Source: Bacillus massiliigorillae
GTDB taxonomy: Bacteria > Bacillota > Bacilli > Bacillales > DSM-1321
Assembly (NCBI RefSeq): GCF_000380245.2
Contig: NZ_HG428741.1
Location: 2,549,665 to 2,613,664 of the forward strand
DNA length: 64,000 nt
Direction: 5' to 3'
How positions within the stretch are numbered: position 1 is the first letter of the stretch; every line of letters begins with the position of its first letter. Made by a program: the position numbers and the translations under genes. Positions 28,023-36,341 of the stretch are shown in pieces. The notes under the pieces were generated by a model. That model did not search any database. It saw nothing but the letters and a program-made list of their open reading frames with translations, and was not told the DNA's origin.

Positions 28023-28529
28023 TTACTCTTCTTCCTCTTTAAAGAAAATCTCTGAAGCATCATGGTTAAAGTCCATCAAATGCTCCCAATCACCATTTTT
28101 AATTAAGTCTAATTGCGCTTCTACGAGCATTGTAAACCTCGTACGGAACACTTTAGATTGTTTTTTCAATTCTTCAATTTCAGAGGCAATTCTTCGTGCT
28201 TTCGATAATGATTCATTTACAATACGATCTGCATTTTTTTCCGCTTCTTTAATAATCAGCTTAGATTCTTTATGCGCATTTCGTTTTACTTCTTCCGAAG
28301 CTTCTTGAGCGATGATAATCGATTTATTTAAAGTATCTTCAATGTTACTAAAATGCGCTAACTTTTCATGAACCGTTATTAACTGTTCTTCTAAATCCCT
28401 TTTTTCACGAAGTACTAGTTCATAATCTTTCATCACTTGCTCTAGAAATTCATTTACTTCATCTTCATCATAACCACGAAAACCTTTACTAAAACTCTTA
28501 TTATGTATATCAAGTGGCGTTAAAGGCAT
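28023..28529 (-). CDS. divIVA: Cell-division initiation/polarity protein DivIVA
   Basis: Coiled-coil protein that binds negatively curved membrane at septa and poles, positions MinCD via MinJ, and anchors the chromosome origin during sporulation. The N-terminal lipid-binding domain is clear (KSFSKGFRGYDEDEVNEFLE), followed by two coiled-coil stretches (about 30-60 and 70-130) and an acidic tail ending in a Glu run. The length (168 aa) is normal. A GGAGGTG site lies 6 bases before the ATG. It has its own promoter at 28575-28603. Confidence 0.96.
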   Translation of the reverse strand: MPLTPLDIHNKSFSKGFRGYDEDEVNEFLEQVMKDYELVLREKRDLEEQLITVHEKLAHFSNIEDTLNKSIIIAQEASEEVKRNAHKESKLIIKEAEKNADRIVNESLSKARRIASEIEELKKQSKVFRTRFTMLVEAQLDLIKNGDWEHLMDFNHDASEIFFKEEEE

Positions 28530-28574
28530 TATTGCACCTCCATATTAATTTAAATAATGACTGTTATTACTTTT

Positions 28575-28603
28575 ATTCTACGTTTTGACAGAACATTTGT
28601 AAA
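28575..28603 (-). promoter_or_regulatory. Sigma-A promoter of divIVA
   Basis: TTTACA (28603-28598), 17-base spacer, TAGAAT (28580-28575), each 5 of 6 to consensus, on the minus strand between ylmH and divIVA. Confidence 0.7.
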
Positions 28604-28620
28604 TCCTTCAAATTTTTCAA

Positions 28621-29394
28621 TTATTTCCGTTTTCCAAACATGATTCGCCATTTTTCTTTCTTTGTCTTCCCGTCAATAGACATAATTCGATATCTACCGA
28701 ATCCACGCACAGATATTTGGTCGCCTTCTTGACATTCAAAATCTTTTGCTTCAATTACTTTGTGATTCACCTTCACTTTACCGCCAGCAATGAAATCTTG
28801 TGCTTTTTGCCGTGATATATTAGCCATTGAAGAAAATAAACTATCTAATCTTAAGGAAGAGCTGGTCATCACTGACTCTTGCCAATCATCCTCGACTTCT
28901 AATACGTGTTGGAAATCCTTCAAAGCTAATGTAACACCTGCTTGTCCAATTTTCGTTATATTAGCAATTACATAATCAGCAATATCTTTCGAAACAATTA
29001 TTTGCGCTCCTTCACTATTAAGAAGCACATCACCAAATTTCTCTCGCTTGATACCTAAAGACATTAATGTCCCTAAAATTTGTGGATGTTTCAGTTCATG
29101 AAACTTACGATTATAAGAAATTTCAATTAACGACATATGAAAATCATCTTCAATCGGATTATGGTAATTAGGATATAACAGCGCCCTCTTTCTTTCAGCT
29201 AATGAATGACCGCCAAACAAAAGCAACTGACAATCATCATTCTGTCCGATGATGGAAGAAAGAATTTGCTGTTCTCGCGGATCTAAAAAAAGAGTCAATT
29301 TCGGCGTATAAAACGTTTCTACGCTTTCTTTCCAATCCAAAACAGCATCAATGAAATTTTTCTCTTCACTACGAAAATGTTGATAAATACTCAT
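28621..29394 (-). CDS. ylmH: S4-domain RNA-binding protein YlmH
   Basis: Ribosome-associated RNA-binding protein; in B. subtilis a role overlapping RqcP in ribosome quality control has been reported. The C-terminal S4 domain (about 180-245) shows SRQKAQDFIAGGKVKVNHK; the N-terminal two-thirds is the YlmH-specific region with YPNYHNPIEDDFHMSLIEI. The length (257 aa) is typical. AAAGGA lies 6 bases before the ATG. A strong terminator (29469-29522) separates it from ylmG, so it should have its own promoter, which I could not place. Confidence 0.93.
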   Translation of the reverse strand: MSIYQHFRSEEKNFIDAVLDWKESVETFYTPKLTLFLDPREQQILSSIIGQNDDCQLLLFGGHSLAERKRALLYPNYHNPIEDDFHMSLIEISYNRKFHELKHPQILGTLMSLGIKREKFGDVLLNSEGAQIIVSKDIADYVIANITKIGQAGVTLALKDFQHVLEVEDDWQESVMTSSSLRLDSLFSSMANISRQKAQDFIAGGKVKVNHKVIEAKDFECQEGDQISVRGFGRYRIMSIDGKTKKEKWRIMFGKRK

Positions 29395-29468
29395 AGAAAG
29401 TCCTTTCTAACATAGAAGTTCAATTGAAGGAAATCAACCAACAAATCCAATCATTACCAGCTTCTCAA

Positions 29469-29522
29469 GATAAATATAAAGGCCAACACTACAAGACTAC
29501 CCACTAGTCTTGTATGTCAGCC
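29469..29522 (-). terminator. Terminator after ylmG
   Basis: A stem of about 18 bp (29481-29499 with 29505-29522, two wobbles and a bulge), 5-base loop, then TTTATATTTATC on the minus strand. It ends the pgeF-ylmE-sepF-ylmG unit. Confidence 0.85.
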
Positions 29523-29538
29523 TTCATTAATTGTTTAA

Positions 29539-29802
29539 TTAAGCTAACCAGTGAAATACTTGGATAATTCCCTGCGTAGCAAGATTTAAAACCAAGAAAC
29601 CTACAATTGGAGAAATATCAATCATTCCAAGCGGAGGAATAAAACGTCTAAACACTTCAAGATATGGCTCACAAATACGCCCCAAAAACTGACCGATTGC
29701 TGACTCACGAGCATTTGGAAACCATGACATTAAAATGTACACAATCAACGCGTATGAGTAAATTTGAATTACATTTAAAACTATACTTAATACAAGACCC
29801 AT
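29539..29802 (-). CDS. ylmG: YggT family membrane protein YlmG
   Basis: An 87-aa integral membrane protein with two hydrophobic segments (about 4-27 and 65-85) linked by the conserved SWFPNARES and RFIPPLGMIDISPIVGF. YggT proteins accompany sepF in Gram-positive bacteria, cyanobacteria and plastids and are linked to division or membrane organisation; the molecular role is unclear. AAGGTGG lies before the ATG, which follows the sepF stop by 4 bases. Confidence 0.93.
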   Translation of the reverse strand: MGLVLSIVLNVIQIYSYALIVYILMSWFPNARESAIGQFLGRICEPYLEVFRRFIPPLGMIDISPIVGFLVLNLATQGIIQVFHWLA

Positions 29803-29806
29803 TCAC

Positions 29807-30265
29807 TTACCACCTTAAACCTTCAGTATCATCTTCATGGAGAATGCCTGATATATTTCCAGACACTTCAACATTTTCAGGTGTACACAAAAATATATTT
29901 GTCCCAACTCGTTGAATATCTCCACCAATAGCATACACTGTACCGCTAAGGAAATCTACAATTCGTTTTGCTTGATCATGTGAAATACTTTGCAAATTCA
30001 CAACTACTGATCTTCTTGAGTTTAAATGATCCGCAATTCCTTGGGCTTCTGAGTAAGCCCTAGGCTCAACTAGTACCATTTTTGAATTTTGTTGAACACT
30101 TTTCAAACTCACCACGTTTTGAGGTGTTTGAGTACTTTGAGATTGCGTTTTAGACACAGATTTCACCGGAATTTCAACTTCCTTTTCCACTTCTTGCGTT
30201 TCTTCTCTATATTCATATTCATCTTCCAGAGCAAAAAATGATTTAAATTTTGAACCAATTGACAT
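29807..30265 (-). CDS. sepF: Cell division protein SepF
   Basis: Membrane-bound FtsZ-bundling protein that tethers the Z-ring together with FtsA. The N-terminal amphipathic membrane-targeting helix is seen in MSIGSKFKSFFALEDEYEY, followed by a Gln/Ser/Thr-rich linker and the C-terminal DUF552 domain (about 60-140) with EPRAYSEAQGIADHL and DFLSGTVYAIGG. The length (152 aa) is normal. It sits between ylmE and ylmG, 2-3 kb from the sporulation sigma genes. Confidence 0.96.
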   Translation of the reverse strand: MSIGSKFKSFFALEDEYEYREETQEVEKEVEIPVKSVSKTQSQSTQTPQNVVSLKSVQQNSKMVLVEPRAYSEAQGIADHLNSRRSVVVNLQSISHDQAKRIVDFLSGTVYAIGGDIQRVGTNIFLCTPENVEVSGNISGILHEDDTEGLRW

Positions 30266-30279
30266 TTTTGTAGCCTCCC

Positions 30280-30963
30280 TTAAGAATCTTCACCAACTAG
30301 TGCAGTTCCTATACGAATATATGTTGAGCCTTCTTCGATGGCAATTTCAAAATCATTCGACATACCCATAGATAATTCCTTACAAGGTGCATTTTCAATA
30401 TGTAGATTCATCACCTCTTGTTGAAGTGATTTCATTGTCTGGAAACAACTGCGCAGTATCGTTTCATCTTCTACAAACGGTGCCATTGTCATAAGACCAA
30501 CTACTAGAATTTTATCAAAACCTTCTTCTTGCAGCTGATGAATGAATGGAATAACTTCTTCCGGAGCCAGTCCATGCTTTGATTCCTCACCAGAAGCATT
30601 TACTTGAACGAAACAAGGCACTTGTTCTTTTGCACGTTTTTGAATTTCTTTTGCTAAAGACACCCTGTCCAATGAATGGATATAATCAACGTGGTCAACT
30701 ACATCCTTTACTTTACGTGTTTGAAGGGACCCTATGAAATGCCATTTAGGGCCTTCCTTCACATACTGTTGTTTGTTTATTAATCCTTCTATTCGATTCT
30801 CACCAATATGATTAATTCCGGCTTCTGCTGCCTCTATTGTTCTTTCAGGTGAGACATATTTTGTCACCGCAATTATATGAATATCTTCTCTATTTCTATT
30901 ACTTCTTTCACATGCTTCCTGTATTTTACGCTCTATTACAGAAAGGTTCTCTACTACTTTCAC
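30280..30963 (-). CDS. ylmE: YggS/PROSC-family pyridoxal phosphate-binding protein YlmE
   Basis: PLP-binding protein thought to maintain PLP and amino/keto-acid balance; it has no known enzymatic reaction. Fold-type III barrel with the PLP Lys35 in IIAVTKYVSP, then GENRIEGL, WHFIGSLQTRK and the C-terminal RIGTALVG. The length (227 aa) is typical. The ATG lies one base after the pgeF stop. Confidence 0.94.
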   Translation of the reverse strand: MKVVENLSVIERKIQEACERSNRNREDIHIIAVTKYVSPERTIEAAEAGINHIGENRIEGLINKQQYVKEGPKWHFIGSLQTRKVKDVVDHVDYIHSLDRVSLAKEIQKRAKEQVPCFVQVNASGEESKHGLAPEEVIPFIHQLQEEGFDKILVVGLMTMAPFVEDETILRSCFQTMKSLQQEVMNLHIENAPCKELSMGMSNDFEIAIEEGSTYIRIGTALVGEDS

Positions 30964-30964
30964 T

Positions 30965-31786
30965 TTACAAAGATGCCTCCTTCCAACCGATAAAGCTCAT
31001 TAACCGTCCTGTTTTGCCACCATCTCTTCTATAAGAAAAAAACGCTTCTTCTTGACATGATGTACAAAGATTCGTTACAGCTATATGTTTAACTCCAGCT
31101 GCTCTTAAAATCAGTTCGTTTAATTTCTTTAAATGCAACTTGTATTGTCCTTCACTGATTAAATTATATGGCTTTTCATCGGCTTCTTCCACTACTTTAT
31201 TAACTTCTCTAATTACTTTATCGTCCACAACGTAACATTCTTCACATATGGACGGGCCTATAACAGTATATATATCACTTGGTTCGATTCCTTCTGCCTG
31301 CCATTTATGAACCATCTCCGCTGCAATGCCTGCAACCGATCCCTTCCAACCAGCGTGAGCAATGCCTATATAAGATTTAGATGGAGCAAAAAAATAGATT
31401 GGCACGCAGTCCGCAAAACAAAGTGTTAATAGAATTCCCTCAGCATTCGTATACAAACCATCTGTATCCTTTAATGCTGACACATAGTCATCAGACCCTA
31501 AACCCTTTTCCACTTCTGAAACACGTGCTATACGAGTCTTATGTGTTTGTTCAGCGCCTACCCAATAGGACAAGGGAAAGTTAAGTTTGTTCGCAATGAT
31601 TTCACGGTTTTGAACTACTAATTGTTGCTCATCTCCAACGTGAAATCCCGTATTTAACGTACTAAACATTCCCCTACTTACCCCACCATTCTTTGTTGTA
31701 AACCCAACTACCAAATTATCATTCATTTGTTCCCATTGTGGGATTGTAAAAAATTGCTCTTCTTGTTTTTTAAATATTTCAACCAT
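30965..31786 (-). CDS. pgeF: Peptidoglycan editing factor PgeF (YlmD, laccase-domain)
   Basis: YfiH/DUF152 family. In E. coli, PgeF removes wrongly incorporated L-Ser from UDP-MurNAc precursors; database names such as polyphenol oxidase refer to the same fold. Metal-binding His/Cys motifs are visible: FADCVPIYFF, GIAHAGWKGSVAGI, and GPSICEECY. The length (273 aa) is normal. AAAGGG precedes the ATG, and an extended -10 (TGATAAAAT, 31813-31821) lies just upstream. First gene of a four-gene unit placed among division genes. Confidence 0.93.
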   Translation of the reverse strand: MVEIFKKQEEQFFTIPQWEQMNDNLVVGFTTKNGGVSRGMFSTLNTGFHVGDEQQLVVQNREIIANKLNFPLSYWVGAEQTHKTRIARVSEVEKGLGSDDYVSALKDTDGLYTNAEGILLTLCFADCVPIYFFAPSKSYIGIAHAGWKGSVAGIAAEMVHKWQAEGIEPSDIYTVIGPSICEECYVVDDKVIREVNKVVEEADEKPYNLISEGQYKLHLKKLNELILRAAGVKHIAVTNLCTSCQEEAFFSYRRDGGKTGRLMSFIGWKEASL

Positions 31787-31851
31787 AATGACAACCCTTT
31801 TTATTTTTTAATATTTTATCATATATTTCCTATAGCAACCTAGTAATAGCT

Positions 31852-32118
31852 TTATTTATCAAATACACTTACAAGGTCTGAAGTATTATCATAATCCACT
31901 AAGATAAGATCTTCACCTATTTTTTTAATTCTGTTCCAAGGTATAATGATTTCCGGTTCTCTTTGAAACATATTCGACCATCTACTGTTGTTCGATACAA
32001 TTAAGGCTTCAATTTGACCAGTTGACAAATGGATTTCCAAATCTTGAAGAATCCCTAATTTTCGGCCATCAGATAAATTCACAATATCTTTCGTTTGAAA
32101 TTGAGATATTTTCATCAT
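31852..32118 (-). CDS. ylmC: PRC-barrel sporulation protein YlmC/YmxH
   Basis: An 88-aa PRC-barrel protein of the YlmC/YmxH family found only in spore formers; the exact role is unknown. It shows FQTKDIVNLSDGRKLG and the late EPEIIIPWNRIKKIGEDLILVD. Two consecutive ATGs occur (32118, 32115); GGAGC upstream suits either. It sits 117 bases after sigG, across a long terminator hairpin, so it should be transcribed on its own. Confidence 0.9.
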   Translation of the reverse strand: MMKISQFQTKDIVNLSDGRKLGILQDLEIHLSTGQIEALIVSNNSRWSNMFQREPEIIIPWNRIKKIGEDLILVDYDNTSDLVSVFDK

Positions 32119-32179
32119 TCTAGTTGCTCCTTACTTCTCATTTTATACAATATATGAAGTTAATGTTCGTACAATGTGT

Positions 32180-32228
32180 AAAAGGGTGTTCAAAAAATGA
32201 TTCTCAATCACTTTTTAAACACCCTTTT
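32180..32228 (-). terminator. Terminator after sigG
   Basis: A 23-bp stem (32180-32202 with 32206-32228, two wobbles) and only a 3-base loop, starting 6 bases after the sigG stop. The T tract beyond is short (TTTTAC). The core palindrome resembles those after rqcH and pbpB. Confidence 0.85.
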
Positions 32229-32234
32229 ATGTAT

Positions 32235-33014
32235 TTAATGTTGAATATTCTTATTCATTTGTTTAATCGCAGCTTTTTCAAGCCTTGAAACTTGAGCTTG
32301 TGAGATACCAATTTCATCTGCCACTTCCATTTGCGTTTTCCCCTGAAAAAAGCGTTTTCGAATTATCATCGTTTCGCGTTCATTGAGTCTACGCATGCCT
32401 TCTTTTAATGCTATTTCATCAATCCATTGAGTGTCTCGATTTTTTTCATCACTTAATTGATCAACTACATAAATAGGATCTCCACCGTCGTTATAAATCG
32501 GTTCAAACAAGCTTACTGGATCTTGAATAGCATCGAGTGCAAATACAATCTCTTCATGAGAAACTTCAAGTACTTTTGCAATTTCTTCAGCTGTCGGTTC
32601 TCTTGAGGTTTGACTCATTAATTTTTCTTTTACTTGCAGGGCTTTATAAGCAATATCTCGCAATGAACGTGAGACACGAATTGGGTTATTATCGCGAAGA
32701 TATCTTCTTATTTCACCAATAATCATCGGTACAGCATATGTTGAGAATTTTACATTTTGACCTAAATCAAAGTTATCAATCGATTTCATTAAACCTATAC
32801 AGCCTACTTGAAACAAGTCATCTACATATTCCCCTCTGTTGTTAAATCGTTGAATGACACTTAATACAAGTCTCAAGTTTCCGTTTACCAGCTTCTCTCG
32901 TGCTGAAAGTTCGCCGTCTTGCAATTCTTTGAACAGTTTACGCATTTCATCATTTTTCAAAACCGGTAATTTTGATGTATCCACACCACATATTTCAACT
33001 TTATTACGAGACAA
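32235..33014 (-). CDS. sigG: RNA polymerase sporulation sigma factor sigma-G
   Basis: Late forespore sigma factor. It has sigma-70 region 2 (NLRLVLSVIQRFNNRGEYVDDL), region 3, and region 4 with the helix-turn-helix MEVADEIGISQAQVSRLEKA. The frame runs to 33047, but a TTG at 33014, 8 bases after AAGGAGGG, gives LSRNKVEICGVDTSKLP at the N-terminus exactly as in known SigG proteins (259 aa). A weak TTG start is plausible for a tightly controlled regulator. It is preceded by a sigma-F/G-type promoter (33052-33081) and by the sigE terminator. Confidence 0.96.
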   Translation of the reverse strand: MSRNKVEICGVDTSKLPVLKNDEMRKLFKELQDGELSAREKLVNGNLRLVLSVIQRFNNRGEYVDDLFQVGCIGLMKSIDNFDLGQNVKFSTYAVPMIIGEIRRYLRDNNPIRVSRSLRDIAYKALQVKEKLMSQTSREPTAEEIAKVLEVSHEEIVFALDAIQDPVSLFEPIYNDGGDPIYVVDQLSDEKNRDTQWIDEIALKEGMRRLNERETMIIRKRFFQGKTQMEVADEIGISQAQVSRLEKAAIKQMNKNIQH

Positions 33015-33051
33015 AATATTTCCCTCCTTACAGGGGATGCTGTACAAAAAT

Positions 33052-33081
33052 CAGTATCTCCCTGTCCGAAAAAAAATATGC
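33052..33081 (-). promoter_or_regulatory. Sigma-F/sigma-G promoter of sigG
   Basis: On the minus strand GCATA (33081-33077), 15-base spacer, GGAGATACTG (33061-33052). This fits the forespore consensus (GYWTA, then GGNRANAMTW) at all but one position. The start point would be near 33045, upstream of the sigG ribosome site. Confidence 0.75.
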
Positions 33082-33111
33082 AAAAAAGAAAAACTGGCAC
33101 CGAATTTGAAC

Positions 33112-33138
33112 AAAAGAAAAACTCGGCATTTAGCCGAG
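33112..33138 (-). terminator. Terminator after sigE
   Basis: A perfect 6-bp GC-rich stem (CTCGGC, 33122-33127 with 33133-33138), 5-base loop, then TTTTTCTTTTG on the minus strand, 6 bases after the sigE stop. It separates sigE from sigG transcription. Confidence 0.85.
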
Positions 33139-33144
33139 AAATCA

Positions 33145-33864
33145 TCACACCATCTTATTAAACTCTTTACGCAATCGCTTTATTATCCGTTTCTCTAATC
33201 TTGATATATATGACTGTGAAATTCCTAGCATGTCCGCTACATCTTTTTGCGTTTTTTCTTCACCACCCATCAAGCCAAACCTAAGTTCCATAATTTGTTT
33301 TTCACGATCTGTTAATTGGTGTAAAGCTTTTGTTAATAACTTTCGATCAATATTTGCTTCTAAATCTTTCGTAATAATATCCTCTTCTGTCCCAAGCACA
33401 TCCGATAATAATAGCTCATTCCCATCCCAATCAATATTCAGCGGCTCATCAAAAGATACCTCTGAACGAATCTTATTATTTCTTCTTAAAAACATCAGTA
33501 TTTCGTTTTCTATACACCTTGAAGCATAAGTAGCCAATTTTATTTTCTTCTCTGGATTAAAGGTATTAACCGCCTTAATCAAACCTATCGTACCAATACT
33601 GATTAAATCCTCAATATTAATACCTGTATTTTCAAATTTACGGGCGATATATACAACAAGTCTAAGATTTCTCTCAATAAGAACAGTTCGCGCTGATTCA
33701 TCTCCATTCGGAAGCTTATGAATCAATACTTCTTCCTCTTCTTTCGATAATGGAGGTGGCAATGCCTCACTCCCTCCAATGTAGTAAATTTCATCTGTTT
33801 TAATTCTTAACTTCACAAGTAGTTTGTACCACAAGTACATCATTTGAAAAAGCAATTTTCTCAC
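33145..33864 (-). CDS. sigE: RNA polymerase sporulation sigma factor sigma-E (pro-sigma-E)
   Basis: Early mother-cell sigma factor made as an inactive, membrane-bound precursor. The 239-aa length equals B. subtilis pro-sigma-E, and the roughly 27-residue hydrophobic pro-sequence (MRKLLFQMMYLWYKLLVKLR) is present, followed by the cleavage region near YYIGGSEALPPPLS. Regions 2 and 4 are intact, the latter with DVADMLGISQSYISRLEK. It starts at GTG 33864, 7 bases after AAGGAGG. Downstream of its processing protease gene spoIIGA. Confidence 0.97.
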   Translation of the reverse strand: MRKLLFQMMYLWYKLLVKLRIKTDEIYYIGGSEALPPPLSKEEEEVLIHKLPNGDESARTVLIERNLRLVVYIARKFENTGINIEDLISIGTIGLIKAVNTFNPEKKIKLATYASRCIENEILMFLRRNNKIRSEVSFDEPLNIDWDGNELLLSDVLGTEEDIITKDLEANIDRKLLTKALHQLTDREKQIMELRFGLMGGEEKTQKDVADMLGISQSYISRLEKRIIKRLRKEFNKMV

Positions 33865-33926
33865 ACGTTTTCCTCCTTCTAAAATAATTATTTATTGAGT
33901 ATAGTGTATTAATAGCTTTGAAAACT

Positions 33927-34853
33927 TCATGAAACATCTCTTGCTTGTAGGGATGAAGCCATATGAGGATGCACAATACAGTTATACGCACCATCATGAG
34001 ACACTGTCTGGAGAGTTAAGGCAACTAGCCCTTTATGAACTCGCCCTCTTTTATCACCTAATGACAATTGAATCCAATCAGGACGAAAAGCAATTAATAA
34101 TTGTTGCTCCACCCCTAGTACTTTATAGGGAATGATATGCATTCGTTCCCCCCAGCTACTATGAATGCTTTTCGATATATTGGTAGAGCTTATATTTTCT
34201 TGAAGCAATTCAAGAACATCCTTTGGAATACGTTCTTGGCATTGTGCAACAGATAGAATCATCACTGGTGTATTCGTAATAGGTTCATATAATTGATTAC
34301 CTGTATCAATTAACCCTGCACAAGATAGAAAGCAGTCCTTTATTTTTATTTCCACATTTACAATGCCGTCATGTAATAAATTTGTCATTTCCATTTCTCC
34401 AAATATTCGTTTTGAATACATCCAGGCTGTCGGAAAACCACCAACTACAAATAACCAACTAACAGGATCACCATAACTTTTGGTTGCGAAAAATAAATTT
34501 GTATCTGCCGCTAAAAATTTAAACGAAAAGAGAAAATGAACGCCTAATAAAATTCCACCTGTTAAAAAAGTTATAAAATAAAACATTGCACTGGCCTTTA
34601 AAAATGTTTTTAATCGATAAAAACCAAAAGTAGCAAAAATCATAAATAAGGAAAAGAAAATTTTTATTAATACCGAGTTTGCTAAGTTATAAAATGGTGA
34701 GAAAAAAAATAGAATTAAAACAGAACCAATAGCCCCCCCTAAAACAATGCGCCTAAATGCTATCTTTCGCTTTAAAAGAATGGAAGTCCAATAGAGGAGT
34801 AAACAATCAAAGCACCAGTTTAAAAGAATGATTAAATCTATATATGCTACCAT
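33927..34853 (-). CDS. spoIIGA: Sporulation sigma-E processing protease SpoIIGA
   Basis: Membrane aspartic protease in the sporulation septum that cleaves pro-sigma-E when signalled by SpoIIR. The N-terminal half has five membrane segments (about 4-150); the cytosolic half contains the catalytic Asp183 in GLIDTGNQLYEP, the same position as in B. subtilis. The length (308 aa) is normal. GGAGGGGG precedes the ATG. It is transcribed with sigE (62-base gap) from a Spo0A-type promoter. Confidence 0.96.
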   Translation of the reverse strand: MVAYIDLIILLNWCFDCLLLYWTSILLKRKIAFRRIVLGGAIGSVLILFFFSPFYNLANSVLIKIFFSLFMIFATFGFYRLKTFLKASAMFYFITFLTGGILLGVHFLFSFKFLAADTNLFFATKSYGDPVSWLFVVGGFPTAWMYSKRIFGEMEMTNLLHDGIVNVEIKIKDCFLSCAGLIDTGNQLYEPITNTPVMILSVAQCQERIPKDVLELLQENISSTNISKSIHSSWGERMHIIPYKVLGVEQQLLIAFRPDWIQLSLGDKRGRVHKGLVALTLQTVSHDGAYNCIVHPHMASSLQARDVS

Positions 34854-34892
34854 TCCTGCCCCCTCCTACCTAAATTTCTACCGTATTGCCAA

Positions 34893-34969
34893 AGTATAAC
34901 GCACAAGAACAGGAAAAGTATGTCACTTTATAGTTCGTAAAAAAGCATTTTTTTATTAGAATTTTGTCA
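34893..34969 (-). promoter_or_regulatory. Spo0A-activated sigma-A promoter of spoIIGA-sigE, with 0A-box-like sites
   Basis: GTGACA (34926-34921) and TATACT (34898-34893) on the minus strand are separated by 22 bases, the unusual spacing known from the B. subtilis spoIIG promoter. A 0A-box-like TGACAAA (34969-34963) and an opposite-facing TTCGTAA (34934-34940) lie upstream, roughly where Spo0A binds in B. subtilis. Confidence 0.72.
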
Positions 34970-35078
34970 CTGTTTGTTTCACTATATGTAGAGAAATTTA
35001 AAATATGACTTGTAACTAGCCTACAGATGAACTAGTTACATTCTCTATTAATTGTTGAAAATCGTAGAACCTTTCCAC

Positions 35079-35113
35079 AAAAAAAATCGCACTTCATAAG
35101 AAGTACGATTTTT
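35079..35113 (-). terminator. Terminator after ftsZ
   Basis: A 14-bp stem (35082-35095 with 35100-35113, one wobble), 4-base loop and TTTTTTTTG tail on the minus strand, about 48 bases after the ftsZ stop. The other 34854-35160 sequence holds the spoIIGA promoter region; I see nothing else in it. Confidence 0.88.
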
Positions 35114-35160
35114 TTCATTCATATTTCGTTTCAACTAACGTTACGTAATCAAATGCTATT

Positions 35161-36303
35161 TTATTTACGATTACGATTACGTAAGAAAGTAGGGATATCT
35201 AATAAGTCATCACTTACACTGCTACTAGTTGTGCGTTGTGGTTCTGTAGGTTCCACACGAGTTGTTGGCCTAACTTTATTTTCACTAACGGGCGATAGCG
35301 GCGTTCTTGTTTGACCAAAGCTTGGCTTTGATGTTTTCGGCTGCTCTTCAACTTCACTGAAACCAGTCGCAATTACCGTTACAATAATTTCTTCTTTCAG
35401 GTTCTCATTAATAACCGAACCGAAAATCATATTTACTTCTTGATCAGAAGCTGTAGCTACAATATCAGCCGCTTCTTGAACTTCAAATAGACTTAAATTA
35501 GTACCACCAGTAATATTCATAAGAACACCTTGAGCACCATCGATCGATTTTTCAAGTAACGGAGACATAATTGCTTTCTTAGCCGCTTCAGCCGCTCTCT
35601 TTTCACCAGAAGCAATACCAATACCCATTAAAGCAGAACCTTTATTACTCATAATTGTCTTTACATCCGCAAAGTCTAAGTTAATTAAACCTGGCGTAGC
35701 AATCAAATCAGAGATACCTTGTACACCTTGTCGGAGTACATTATCCGCTGCACGGAATGCTTCTAACATCGGTGTATTTTTATCAACGATTTCAAGTAAG
35801 CGATCATTTGGAATCACGATTAACGTATCAACCGCTTCTTTCATTGAACCTATTCCAACCGACGCTTGTGTAGCTCTTTTGCGTCCTTCAAACGTAAATG
35901 GTCTAGTAACAACACCTACAGTTAAAGCGCCTAATTCACGTGCAATATTTGCAATTACCGGCGCTGCACCTGTACCTGTTCCACCGCCCATTCCAGCAGT
36001 AACAAAAACCATATCTGCACCACGAAGTGCTTCCTCTAATTGTTCTCTACTTTCTTCAGCTGCTTTTTTACCAACTTCAGGGTTAGCACCCGCACCAAGT
36101 CCTCGAGTTAACTTACCACCAATTTGCATTTTAATTTCAGCTTTTGATAGATTAAGAGCTTGTGCATCGGTATTAACAGCAATAAAATCTACTCCCTCTA
36201 CCCCATGCTCAATCATTCTATTAACAGCGTTGTTTCCACCTCCACCAACGCCAATTACCTTTATTGTTGCCAATGCATCTAAATTAGACTCAAACTCTAA
36301 CAT
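35161..36303 (-). CDS. ftsZ: Cell division GTPase FtsZ
   Basis: Tubulin-like GTPase that polymerises into the division ring. The nucleotide-binding loop GMGGGTGTGAAP is at residues 104-115, the T7 synergy loop region (residues about 200-212) includes LINLDFADVKTIM, a variable linker follows (about 318-362), and the C-terminal conserved peptide DLLDIPTFLRNRNRK binds FtsA, SepF and EzrA. The length (380 aa) is normal. GGAGGAT precedes the ATG. Follows ftsA by 38 bases. Confidence 0.98.
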   Translation of the reverse strand: MLEFESNLDALATIKVIGVGGGGNNAVNRMIEHGVEGVDFIAVNTDAQALNLSKAEIKMQIGGKLTRGLGAGANPEVGKKAAEESREQLEEALRGADMVFVTAGMGGGTGTGAAPVIANIARELGALTVGVVTRPFTFEGRKRATQASVGIGSMKEAVDTLIVIPNDRLLEIVDKNTPMLEAFRAADNVLRQGVQGISDLIATPGLINLDFADVKTIMSNKGSALMGIGIASGEKRAAEAAKKAIMSPLLEKSIDGAQGVLMNITGGTNLSLFEVQEAADIVATASDQEVNMIFGSVINENLKEEIIVTVIATGFSEVEEQPKTSKPSFGQTRTPLSPVSENKVRPTTRVEPTEPQRTTSSSVSDDLLDIPTFLRNRNRK

Positions 36304-36341
36304 GATAATCCTCCTAGCTCCACCATTATCCTGGATTAGTC

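Noticed and set aside
29395..29430. TTGATT-17-TATGTT as a ylmH promoter
   Set aside because: The start point would fall within the ribosome site, leaving no leader.
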